DNA from: Hydrotalea sp.
Lineage (GTDB): Bacteria; Bacteroidota; Bacteroidia; Chitinophagales; Chitinophagaceae
DNA length: 64,000 nucleotides
NCBI GenBank assembly: GCA_027364735.1
Contig: DAHXOT010000017.1
Coordinates: 62,001-126,000, forward strand
Direction: 5' to 3'
Below are positions 26,358 to 35,730 of this stretch, in pieces. The position numbers and the translations under genes are program-made. Under the pieces are notes generated by a model. It worked only from the letters and a program-made list of their open reading frames with translations. It searched no databases and was not told the DNA's origin. Within the stretch, counting starts at the first letter, position 1, and every line of letters starts with the position of its first letter.

Positions 26358-26437
26358 ACGTTGTTAAATTGTATGAATAAAGGTAGTGGTAAGAAAAATG
26401 CAATAGTGAAAAAGGAATTGAGATAAATCAAAAAAAA

Positions 26438-26680
26438 TTATTTTGTTTTTTTTGCTGTGCCTTCTTTTGCATATTTTAGAATTGCATCAATAGTTTTTTG
26501 AGAAGGCGATGAGCTTATTTTTTTTAAACTTTCCAGTTGTTTTTTCGATCGTTTAAGCATGGCCATTTCTTTTGAAAGTTCTTTATCTTCTTTCAATGCT
26601 TTTTCTATAGCAAGCGATAATATGGGCGATGCTTCATTATACAAATAAAGCATCAGTTGTTCCTGAGTAAATTTTTGCAT
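26438..26680 (-). CDS. Small conserved hypothetical protein, anti-sigma-like helix
   Basis: An 80-residue, highly helical, lysine-rich cytoplasmic protein. The first 45 residues (EQLMLYLYNEASPILSLAIE, then KALKEDKELSKEM) resemble the short N-terminal cytoplasmic part of Bacteroidota anti-sigma-like proteins, which opens with LxxYLYxE. It lacks the zinc-finger Cys/His motif and has no membrane segment. The gene stands between the DivIC/FtsB-like gene and the esterase, with gaps of about 80-105 bases. I cannot assign a function. A free-standing regulator or a small structural protein are both possible. Confidence 0.6.
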   Translation of the reverse strand: MQKFTQEQLMLYLYNEASPILSLAIEKALKEDKELSKEMAMLKRSKKQLESLKKISSSPSQKTIDAILKYAKEGTAKKTK

Positions 26681-26784
26681 AAACTAAAATGAAAATTGCA
26701 ATATTAAATATACTGCTTTCGGAGGGTAGATTGGCTTTGTGTATATCAAAACGGCAGTTAATATTTTTTATTGTAGCGGGGTTA

Positions 26785-27087
26785 CTACTTTTTTGTGTTT
26801 GTAGTATTTTCTAGTACATAAATATCTTCGCCATCTTTTTTCATGAGATATTTTTCTCGGGCAAATTTTTCAATGGCAGCAGAATTGTATTGTAAATCGG
26901 TTAAATCTTTTTTAGTTTTTTCAATTTCTTGCTGATAGTATTTCTTTTTTATTTCCAGTTCTTTCAGTTTTTGCTTTTGTTCTAATACATAAAAAATATC
27001 GCGTTGATCAAAAAATAACATCCATACTATAAAAAAAACTGTAGTAAGCGAGTATTTATTTAAAATGAATGGAATTACTTTTTTCAT
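26785..27087 (-). CDS. FtsB/DivIC-like septum formation initiator protein
   Basis: A 100-residue bitopic membrane protein: a short cytoplasmic N-terminus, one membrane helix (about 12-26), then a coiled coil (about 36-68, QKQKLKELEIKKKYYQQEIE). A C-terminal segment (AAIEKFAREKYLMKKDGEDI) matches the conserved end of the DivIC/FtsB family (AR..Y.MK..GE..Y). It would sit in the divisome with FtsL and FtsQ at mid-cell. It lies directly downstream of eno, an order seen widely in bacteria (eno-ftsB). A 13-bp inverted repeat lies in the gap between the two genes. Confidence 0.85.
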   Translation of the reverse strand: MKKVIPFILNKYSLTTVFFIVWMLFFDQRDIFYVLEQKQKLKELEIKKKYYQQEIEKTKKDLTDLQYNSAAIEKFAREKYLMKKDGEDIYVLENTTNTKK

Positions 27088-27099
27088 ATTTCAAAAATA

Positions 27100-27165
27100 A
27101 AGTTCATAGTTAAAGGTTCAAATAATTTATTACCAACACTTGTGAAAACCAATAACTATGAACTT
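27100..27165. repeat. 13-bp inverted repeat with 40-base spacer between eno and ftsB-like gene
   Basis: AAGTTCATAGTTA (27100-27112) and its exact complement (27153-27165). On the minus strand the second arm is followed by TTATTTTTG, so it may be a long-loop terminator for eno or an attenuator that sets how much transcription reaches the ftsB-like gene. Confidence 0.5.
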
Positions 27166-27186
27166 ATGTATAAAAATAGTACACTG

Positions 27187-28509
<1,323 letters not shown>

Positions 28510-28532
28510 TCATTAAGAATTCGATTGCGGTG

Positions 28533-28540
28533 CAAAATTA
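28533..28540 (-). promoter_or_regulatory. Candidate -7 box for eno
   Basis: On the minus strand this reads TAATTTTG, an exact TAnnTTTG match followed by CA, giving a leader of about 50 bases before the eno ATG. No clear -33 TTG was found. Confidence 0.4.
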
Positions 28541-28574
28541 ATACAACTGTTACAGATATAACTAATGATTATTA

Positions 28575-29489
28575 TCAATCTTTGTGTGTAAGGGTTCTAA
28601 AAATATCTTCCAAACTTTTTGTTTCGGTATGTAGCGAAATGATATTTAAGTTTTCTGTTAAAGATAGTTGTAGTATGCTTTTTCGGCATTCTTCTGGCTG
28701 AAGCGTTTCGATAGTAACAGTTGAATTAACATGTGTTAGTGTTGATACAGTTGATAATAATTGAATTTTTTGAAGTTGGTTTTCTGTTAAATTTTCAAAT
28801 TCAACAAGTACAATATTTTTATTTGTTTGGGTATGTTGCATATTGTTTAAACGATCGTTAGCTACAATTTTGCCTTTGTTGATAATGATAATTTTATCGC
28901 ATAAAGCCTGTACTTCTTGTAAAATATGCGATGAAAATAGCACTGTTTTATTTTTACCTTGTTCTTTTATAACATTTCTTATCTCAATAATTTGATTAGG
29001 ATCTAACCCGCTAGTTGGTTCATCTAAAATTAGTACTTCCGGATCGTGTATTAAAGCTGCCGCTAAACCAACTCGTTGTTTATATCCTTTAGAAAGTTGA
29101 CTTATTTTCTTTTTTTCTTCAATTGATAAACCGGTAAGTTCTATAGTTTTAGCAATTTGTGCATTAAGGTTTTTAATTTGATGTACTCCTCCAATAAATT
29201 GCAGGTATTCTTTTACATACATATCGTAGTATAGTGGATTGGATTCGGGCAAATACCCAATTTTCTTTTTTATGGCAATTGGATTTTTTGTTACATCCAT
29301 ACCGCAAACTTTTACAGTACCGGAATTTTGTGTTAAATAGCCGGCAATTATTTTCATGGTGGTGCTTTTACCGGCGCCATTAGGACCTAAAAAACCAACT
29401 ATTTCTCCTTTATTAATTGTAAAAGAAATATCGTTCACTGCTTTCTGTTCGCCATATTGTTTTATTAGTTGAACAACTTCTATAGACAT
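28575..29489 (-). CDS. gldA: Gliding-motility-type ABC transporter ATP-binding protein GldA
   Basis: A 304-residue ABC ATPase. Walker A GPNGAGKST is at 35-43; the Q-loop region has GYLPESNPLYYDMYVKEYL, characteristic of GldA/NatA/CcmA-type exporters. The signature is QLSKGYKQRVGLA, Walker B VLILDEPTSGLD and the switch SSHILQE. A C-terminal regulatory extension covers about 220-304. In Flavobacterium GldA works with GldF and GldG in gliding motility and type IX secretion-linked functions, but here no gldF or gldG follows. The partner permease must be elsewhere, and a general exporter role is possible. Gliding is therefore inferred, not shown. Confidence 0.8.
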   Translation of the reverse strand: MSIEVVQLIKQYGEQKAVNDISFTINKGEIVGFLGPNGAGKSTTMKIIAGYLTQNSGTVKVCGMDVTKNPIAIKKKIGYLPESNPLYYDMYVKEYLQFIGGVHQIKNLNAQIAKTIELTGLSIEEKKKISQLSKGYKQRVGLAAALIHDPEVLILDEPTSGLDPNQIIEIRNVIKEQGKNKTVLFSSHILQEVQALCDKIIIINKGKIVANDRLNNMQHTQTNKNIVLVEFENLTENQLQKIQLLSTVSTLTHVNSTVTIETLQPEECRKSILQLSLTENLNIISLHTETKSLEDIFRTLTHKD

Positions 29490-29612
29490 CTTCCCTCTTT
29501 TTACCGAAAATACTTAAACGTACTTAAAATATGCCTACTTAACAGCAAATTAACGTAATAAAATATCGAGTATATTGTTTAAAGTGGCACACAAATAGTG
29601 TTGTTATATAAT

Positions 29613-30533
29613 TTATTTTTTACTTTTCTTTTTTCCAATTATTATCATTTTATTTTTTATTTTAAATACCATAAAAAATAATTTGGTAGCAGGAGTGGCT
29701 ATTTTAAGCAACCATTTATTTTGAATCATTTTATGCAAATAAAATTCGTAGGGAAAACTAATTTCATGAAATTGTTGTAAAAAAATTAATTCAATATCCG
29801 ATTGTTGAAATAAGAATTGAATATCTTTTTTTGAAAAAATTTGTTTATGCCCAAAACGATGATTTGAATACATGGAATGTAAAAAGCCATTGTAATAACC
29901 AAAGCTTAGCTTACTCATCCATTCTCCGGTTATATGATAAAAGCTATTTCTGCAAGGGGTATCAATAAAAATATATCCATTCGGTTGCAATAAATTCACT
30001 GCATTATGTATTAATTCAGTAGGAAAATTTACATGCTCTAATACATCCCATAGTACAATTGCATTAAAAAATTCTGCATAATTGGTTTGCCAAAAAGCAT
30101 CTTGAATGGGAAAAGGATATACATTTTTTAAATGCAATTTTTCTGTTGCATATAAAATATATTGCCTGTCTAATTCAATGCCATAAGCCTGCATATTGGC
30201 TGCTAACATATTTCTTAAAAAAATGGCTCCTCCAAAACCTACATCTAATATATTTTCTCCCTGCTGTACATATTGTGTAACTATTTGTGTATGATGATGA
30301 AAACGTTGCGGATTGCTTTGCAGTTTTTGTTCAATATACTTAATGGCTTTTTCATCAATATGTGTAATTTGTTCTGTATGGGCCGATTGTGGTAAATATT
30401 CGTCATCCAAATAATCGGTATAATGAAATCCGCAATGTTTGCATACAATTACATTGGCCATTTTTAACCGATAAGCAATACGATTGCCCTCTTGATGGCA
30501 TAATTTGCATATACTGAAATTGTAGTTAGTCAT
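29613..30533 (-). CDS. SAM-dependent methyltransferase with N-terminal zinc ribbon
   Basis: A 306-residue protein. A zinc-ribbon-like element is formed by Cys9, Cys12, Cys31 and Cys34. A class I methyltransferase domain follows, with the SAM loop ENILDVGFGGAIFL, VLWDVLEHVNFP and LLQPNGYIFIDTPCRN. This layout is common in methyltransferases of cell-surface sugar or lipid modification. A hydrophobic stretch near the C-terminus (KIATPATKLFFMVFKI) may touch the membrane. Its ATG overlaps the stop codon of the MurU-like gene (TAATG, one base shared), so translation is probably coupled to the MurNAc-salvage pair. Substrate unknown. Confidence 0.8.
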   Translation of the reverse strand: MTNYNFSICKLCHQEGNRIAYRLKMANVIVCKHCGFHYTDYLDDEYLPQSAHTEQITHIDEKAIKYIEQKLQSNPQRFHHHTQIVTQYVQQGENILDVGFGGAIFLRNMLAANMQAYGIELDRQYILYATEKLHLKNVYPFPIQDAFWQTNYAEFFNAIVLWDVLEHVNFPTELIHNAVNLLQPNGYIFIDTPCRNSFYHITGEWMSKLSFGYYNGFLHSMYSNHRFGHKQIFSKKDIQFLFQQSDIELIFLQQFHEISFPYEFYLHKMIQNKWLLKIATPATKLFFMVFKIKNKMIIIGKKKSKK

Positions 30534-31252
30534 TAGTTAAAAAGGCTTTCTGCATTTAAAATATTTTCAGGTTTTCCTACATCAATAAATTTTGATGAAG
30601 AATGATCAAAATAATGAATAGAATGTTCTCTGCATAAATTCATATAAACATCAATCATTGAAAATTTTCCTTCTTGATATATTAATGGAAATATAGCAGG
30701 ATTAATAACATGAATTCCGCTGAAGGCTTTGCGAGTTAAAGCATTTATTTCAGCAGTAAATGATTGTGGTTTTTCCTCACCGGTTTGCATATTTTTCCAT
30801 CCATATAATTCATTTTTATTATTAAAAAATAAACATCTTGAAGTATTTCTATCCGATACGGCTAAGGTAGCCAATGGCTTATTTTCTTTATGTTGTAATA
30901 TCATGTTATTTAAATTCATATCGGTAAGTATATCTGTATTTAATAACACAAAATCTTCTTTAACAAACCAACTTGCTTTTTTTAATCCGCCGCCTGTTTC
31001 TAAAACAACATTAGTTTCATCGCTAATAGTAATATTACTTCCCCATCCATTATTTTGTTGTATTGCTTCAATTATTTGATTGGCAAAATGATGCACATTT
31101 ATAATAATATCTGTTATATTAAATGTTTGTAAATATTCAATATTTCTTTGTAATAAAGTTTTTCCATTTACTATTGCTAAAGTTTTAGGATGATAATCGG
31201 TCCATGGTTTTAATCTGCTGCCAAAACCTGCTGCAAGAATCATTGCTTTCAT
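30533..31252 (-). CDS. Nucleotidyltransferase, MurU-like (MurNAc-1-phosphate uridylyltransferase)
   Basis: A 239-residue sugar-phosphate nucleotidylyltransferase. It has the N-terminal signature LAAGFGSRLKPWT, then HPKTLAIVNGKTLL, VLETGGGLKKA and LLNTDILTD (metal-binding Asp). The length and motifs fit MurU, which makes UDP-MurNAc from MurNAc-1-phosphate in the anhydro-recycling bypass of peptidoglycan. The gene directly upstream, 5 bases away, encodes an AmgK-like kinase fused to a RapZ C-terminal domain, exactly the expected partner for MurU. That context raises the MurU call above a generic hexose-1-phosphate transferase, though the sequence alone cannot fix the substrate. Confidence 0.78.
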   Translation of the reverse strand: MKAMILAAGFGSRLKPWTDYHPKTLAIVNGKTLLQRNIEYLQTFNITDIIINVHHFANQIIEAIQQNNGWGSNITISDETNVVLETGGGLKKASWFVKEDFVLLNTDILTDMNLNNMILQHKENKPLATLAVSDRNTSRCLFFNNKNELYGWKNMQTGEEKPQSFTAEINALTRKAFSGIHVINPAIFPLIYQEGKFSMIDVYMNLCREHSIHYFDHSSSKFIDVGKPENILNAESLFN

Positions 31253-31257
31253 AAAAT

Positions 31258-32706
31258 TTAGTTAGTTGTTGTAAGCCAATTAGGTTCATTAGTATGCTGC
31301 AAATTTATTTTAAGATGATATTTATTTTTTAAATGTCTTGCAGTTTGTTCTGCAGCATAAACGCTTCTGTGCTGACCACCTGTGCAACCGAAATTAATTA
31401 CTAAATGATTGAAATTTCTTTTTAAGTAATCTTCAATTGTAATATCTATTAAATCCCAAGCACTGTTTAAAAATTGGCTCATTCGGGTTTGTTGTTCCAA
31501 AAAATCAATTACCGGTTTATCTTTTCCGCAAAGGGTTTTATATTCTTCAAATCTTCCCGGGTTTAAAATTCCACGCATGTCAAATACAAATCCACCACCA
31601 TTCCCCGATTCATCTTTCGGTAATCCTTTTTTATAACTAAAACTATTAATGGTAATTTTAAGTGCAGTAGTATCGGTAGCTTTTGGTGGGGTAAATTTTT
31701 CAATAATATCAGGATTTACCATTGCTTGTAATAGCCTATCGAATTCAGGCATAATAATGCCAATTCGTTGATGTTCTAAAAAATATTTTACACTTTTTAA
31801 GGCTAATGGAATGCTGGATAAAAAATGTGCTTTTCGTTCAAATAACCCTCTAAAACCATAAGCCCCTAATACTTGTAATAATCTTATTAATACATAACCG
31901 TTATATTGACTAACAAAAGTAATACGATCAATAGGTTTAGCTAATAGTTTATCAATTTCATTCATATAAAAATCAAGTAAACTATTTTTCCATTCTTCGT
32001 TTAATTCGGCTTTGGCTTGCCATAATAAGCTGGCTACATCGTATTGCAATGCACCTTTCATTCCGCCTTGATAATCTATAAAATAAACCTCGTTGTTTTT
32101 AACAATAATATTGCGGCTCTGAAAATCGCGAAACATAAAATATTTATGTTCGGTTTTGGTAAGGTAAGTGCTTAATGCTTCAAAGTCGTCAATAATAGCT
32201 TGCTTATCGTAAGGTATGCGTAAAGTATCTAAAAAATAATATTTAAAATACAGCAAATCGCTCATAATGGCTTGTTTGCCAAATTCTTTTGCTGTTAAAC
32301 ATTGGTTGTAGTTTAAATTTTTATCGCCGTTTATTTGTAACGAAGCTAATGCCGATAAGCTTTTTTGAAACAGCAGATATACGGTTGGGTTATGGCCTAA
32401 GGTTTCTATTTTATTTAATAAACTTTCTGTGCCCAAATCTTCTTGTATATACAAATTGCCATCATCATTAGCGGCAAAAATGGTAGGAACAGGAAGGTGC
32501 TGATGTTTAAAATGGTTGCTAAAATAAATAAATGTGTTATTCTCCTTAATATTAGTATTATAAGTTGCAATAAAAGTTTGTTCGGCAGTGTAAATTCTAA
32601 AGTACATTCTATCGCTTCCGCTTTGCGGCAATTTCTCAATTCTATCCGGTATTTTTTTAGTAAAGGAGAAGAAAAAATCGCTAACTATTGTATGAATATT
32701 TTCCAT
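31258..32706 (-). CDS. AmgK-like sugar kinase fused to a RapZ C-terminal domain
   Basis: A 482-residue fusion. Residues 1-335 are an aminoglycoside-phosphotransferase fold like AmgK, the anomeric MurNAc/GlcNAc kinase. The catalytic loop reads FRDFQSRN (192-199) with Asp194 and Asn199, so the usual first His of HxDxxxxN is Phe192. The metal-binding Asp211 lies in IDYQGG. Residues about 347-475 are the RapZ C-terminal domain: DMRGILNPG (376-384) and GCTGGQHRSV (440-449). In gamma-proteobacteria RapZ senses glucosamine-6-phosphate and controls GlmS through small RNAs. Here that sensor-like domain is joined to the kinase, suggesting metabolite feedback on salvage. The RapZ N-terminal ATPase half is absent. 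Confidence 0.85.
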   Translation of the reverse strand: MENIHTIVSDFFFSFTKKIPDRIEKLPQSGSDRMYFRIYTAEQTFIATYNTNIKENNTFIYFSNHFKHQHLPVPTIFAANDDGNLYIQEDLGTESLLNKIETLGHNPTVYLLFQKSLSALASLQINGDKNLNYNQCLTAKEFGKQAIMSDLLYFKYYFLDTLRIPYDKQAIIDDFEALSTYLTKTEHKYFMFRDFQSRNIIVKNNEVYFIDYQGGMKGALQYDVASLLWQAKAELNEEWKNSLLDFYMNEIDKLLAKPIDRITFVSQYNGYVLIRLLQVLGAYGFRGLFERKAHFLSSIPLALKSVKYFLEHQRIGIIMPEFDRLLQAMVNPDIIEKFTPPKATDTTALKITINSFSYKKGLPKDESGNGGGFVFDMRGILNPGRFEEYKTLCGKDKPVIDFLEQQTRMSQFLNSAWDLIDITIEDYLKRNFNHLVINFGCTGGQHRSVYAAEQTARHLKNKYHLKINLQHTNEPNWLTTTN

Positions 32707-32807
32707 GAGTTAAATACGTGTTATAGGCAATAAAAATAGAATAATTCGCAACAAGCTCATGTACTTAAATATTTTCTTACTATATTGGGCTGATAAAATC
32801 AGCACAC

Positions 32808-35672
32808 ATGAGAATCTTCAAACTACTTTTTTTGGGGGTTGGTTTACTTTTTTTGCTACCCCAAGTTTTTGCACAAAAACACAGTATTACTGGTATGGTA
32901 ACAGATAGCAAAGGACTTCCTGTGGAAGGTGCTACTGTAAAAATTAAATCATCTAAAGGTGGAACCAGCACCGACAAGGATGGGAAATTTTCTATTATGG
33001 CAGCAATGAATGATGTATTAGAAATCAATTCCGTTGGATTTCAAGTAAAGAATGTAACAGTAAAATCCAATACTGTTAATGTTACGCTTCAACCTACCAC
33101 AGTAGATTTACAAGAAGTAATTATGGTAGGTAGCCGAAAAGGGGGAAGAACTAAAACAGAATCTCCTGTTCCGGTTGATGTAATTAACATAAACAGTGTA
33201 GGGGAAACTACAGCAAAACCCGATTTAGAATCAATGCTAAATATGGCAGTTCCTTCATTCAACTACAATAAACAAAGTGGTGCCGATGGTTCTGATGCCA
33301 TAGATTTTGCCAGTTTACGTGGTTTAGGTTTCGATCAAACTTTGGTATTGGTAAATGGCAAACGCAGACATTTATCGGCTTTTGTTGCCGAATTTGGTAC
33401 AAGAGGTCGTGGTAATTCCGGTACCGATTTAAATGCCATTCCCGAAGCGGCAATTGACAGAGTGGAAATTTTACGTGATGGAGCTTCTGCACAATATGGT
33501 TCTGATGCCATTGCAGGGGTTATGAATATTATATTGAAAAAAGATGTAAAGAAATTTACAGTGAATGTGGGATACAGTGGTTATAATGACAATAAATATA
33601 ACTCACTAAAAAATGTAGACCCCACACAATATTATACCGGTTCTCAATTTGATGGGCAAACCTTTAATGTAGGAGTAAACTATGGATTGCCAATAGGGAA
33701 AAATGGTGGCTTTATTAATTTTGGTGCCAACTTTATGGATCAAGGTAAAACCTTTAGAGCTGTACCAGATACTAATTGGACTACCAACCAGAAAGCTTTA
33801 TCTACCGATGCTTGGAGAAGAGCATTTGGAGATGGTTCTGTCATTTCTGGTGGTGGAATGTATAATATGGAAATTCCTATTGCAGGAACCCAAACAACTT
33901 TTTACTCCTTTGGCGGTTACAATTATAAACATTCTAATGTATATGCATGGACTCGTAATTTTAGCAGCAAACCTTCTAAATTTCCAACCGATGCAAATGG
34001 CAATTTAATCTTTGTACCGGGTATTATGCGTAAAACCAGTGATGGAGAAACTTTTTATAACCCTCAGGAAGATGTGTACATTAAAGATGTTTCTAACTCA
34101 ATTGGGTTAAGAGGTACTACAAAAAATGATTGGGATTGGGATTTGAGTAACACTTTTGGATTTAATGATTTTCATTATTTCGGAAACAATACCTTTAATG
34201 CATCGTTATTACCCGCCACAAGGCAAGCAACACAAACACGTTTTGATGATGGAGGATTTAATTTCTTACAAAACACATCAAACTTAGACTTTACCAAACA
34301 TTATAATAATGTTGCAAAAGGAATGACTTTATCTTTTGGTGCAGAATTTAGGTATGAAAGATATCAAATATATAAAGGCGAACCTGCTTCTTATATTTAT
34401 GGTGGTGCAACCTATACAGATAATTCCGGAAATGTAATAAATAAAGCATCCGGATCGCAAGGTTTTCCTGGTTTTCAGCCGGTTGATGAAGTAATTGCTC
34501 ATCGTACCAATGTTAGTACTTATGCAGATGCCGCTATTGATTTAACAAAGAAATGGTTAATAGATGCCGCTGTTCGTTTTGAAAATTATTCCGATTTTGG
34601 TTTTGTAAATACATATAAATTAGCCACACGGTATAAATTAACCGATAACTTTAATATTCGTGGTTCTGTTAGTACAGGATTTAGAGCGCCTTCTCTGCAA
34701 CAACTTAATTTCAGTAATACCAATACAAATATTGTTGGTGGACAATTGCAGTACGTAAAATTAGTACCCAATTATAGTGATATTGCCCGTGTAGCAGGTA
34801 TTCCTAAATTAACACAAGAAGAATCTGTAAATGGAAGTGTAGGATTCACTTGGAAACCGATAAGAAACTTTACAGTAACAGTTGATGGATATTGGGTACA
34901 ATTAAGAAACAGAGTAGTATTTTCCGGACAATTCTCTGCTTCTCTTCCTACTTTGGCTCCTTATATACCGCAAAATCCTCCTATCAGTTCTGTTCAATTC
35001 TTTGCTAATGCGGTTAATACAACCAATACAGGTGTTGATATTGTGTTAGATTATGATAAGAAATGGAATAATAAATACTTCAAAATATTATTTGCAGGAA
35101 ATTTCCAACGTATTAATATCGATAAAATCAATATCCCTGCACCTTTAAGTACTACTTATTTCGATCAGCAAACTTTCTTTAGTTCAAGAGAACAAGCATT
35201 CTTAAAAGCTTCTGCTCCTAATTCTAAATTATCTATCAATTTAGAATTAGGGGTAGGAAAATTTGCTATAGGTACACATCTTACTTATTATGGTCAATTA
35301 ACTACACAAGGTTTTGGCTATGCAAGTTTACCTAATGCCGCTCCAATGGGTCCTGGCGGTGCCGGTATTTCTGATCAAGGTTTAGGTTATGATCCTTATG
35401 TAATGAAAGATGATGGTTCGGGCGTTGTTCCTGAAAACTTTGTTTTCTCTGGCAAATTAGTAACCGATGTGTATAGTTCATTTAAATTAAGTAAATCAGT
35501 TTCATGGGTAGTAGGGGTAGATAATTTATTTAATGTACATCCCGACCTTGCTGTTACTGCAGGTGCTCACCAAGCATCTTGGGGCGATAGCGAATCTGGT
35601 GGTCCATTCGATTCTGTTCAAATGGGATATAATGGCTTAAGAATGTTTAGCCGTTTCTTATTTAATTTTTAA
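32808..35672 (+). CDS. TonB-dependent receptor with carboxypeptidase-regulatory-like domain
   Basis: A 954-residue outer-membrane transporter. The signal peptide ends at VFAQ (about residue 23). A carboxypeptidase-regulatory-like beta-sandwich domain covers about 25-105 (ITGMVTDSKGLPVEGATVKI). The TonB plug follows (SLRGLGFDQTLVLVNGKRRH, then DLNAIPEAAIDRVEILRDGA, with GVMNIILKK). The rest is a 22-stranded barrel ending in FSRFLFNF. The plug style (NGKRRH, VEILRDGASAQYGSDAIAG) is that of general TonB receptors, not SusC. There is no SusD partner, so it probably takes up a small ligand such as a siderophore, vitamin or oligosaccharide. Energy comes from TonB/ExbBD encoded elsewhere. Confidence 0.92.
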   Translation: MRIFKLLFLGVGLLFLLPQVFAQKHSITGMVTDSKGLPVEGATVKIKSSKGGTSTDKDGKFSIMAAMNDVLEINSVGFQVKNVTVKSNTVNVTLQPTTVDLQEVIMVGSRKGGRTKTESPVPVDVININSVGETTAKPDLESMLNMAVPSFNYNKQSGADGSDAIDFASLRGLGFDQTLVLVNGKRRHLSAFVAEFGTRGRGNSGTDLNAIPEAAIDRVEILRDGASAQYGSDAIAGVMNIILKKDVKKFTVNVGYSGYNDNKYNSLKNVDPTQYYTGSQFDGQTFNVGVNYGLPIGKNGGFINFGANFMDQGKTFRAVPDTNWTTNQKALSTDAWRRAFGDGSVISGGGMYNMEIPIAGTQTTFYSFGGYNYKHSNVYAWTRNFSSKPSKFPTDANGNLIFVPGIMRKTSDGETFYNPQEDVYIKDVSNSIGLRGTTKNDWDWDLSNTFGFNDFHYFGNNTFNASLLPATRQATQTRFDDGGFNFLQNTSNLDFTKHYNNVAKGMTLSFGAEFRYERYQIYKGEPASYIYGGATYTDNSGNVINKASGSQGFPGFQPVDEVIAHRTNVSTYADAAIDLTKKWLIDAAVRFENYSDFGFVNTYKLATRYKLTDNFNIRGSVSTGFRAPSLQQLNFSNTNTNIVGGQLQYVKLVPNYSDIARVAGIPKLTQEESVNGSVGFTWKPIRNFTVTVDGYWVQLRNRVVFSGQFSASLPTLAPYIPQNPPISSVQFFANAVNTTNTGVDIVLDYDKKWNNKYFKILFAGNFQRINIDKINIPAPLSTTYFDQQTFFSSREQAFLKASAPNSKLSINLELGVGKFAIGTHLTYYGQLTTQGFGYASLPNAAPMGPGGAGISDQGLGYDPYVMKDDGSGVVPENFVFSGKLVTDVYSSFKLSKSVSWVVGVDNLFNVHPDLAVTAGAHQASWGDSESGGPFDSVQMGYNGLRMFSRFLFNF

Positions 35673-35692
35673 TACTTGTTTATTACCAAAGA

Positions 35693-35722
35693 AAAAATGC
35701 CGGAATTAATTCCGGCATTTTT
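35693..35722. terminator. Bidirectional terminator between the TonB receptor and mmuM
   Basis: A perfect palindromic stem AAAAATGCCGGAATT/AATTCCGGCATTTTT with a minimal loop. GC-rich in the middle and flanked by A5 and T5, it works on both strands. It lies between the convergent stop codons at 35672 and 35731. Confidence 0.85.
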
Positions 35723-35730
35723 GTATATAG

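Noticed and set aside
26700-26784. Partial inverted repeat (AATATACTGC ... GCAGTTAATATT) between the divIC-like gene and the 80-residue gene
   Set aside because: The arms match only with a bulge and the spacer is long; support is too weak to call a terminator or operator.
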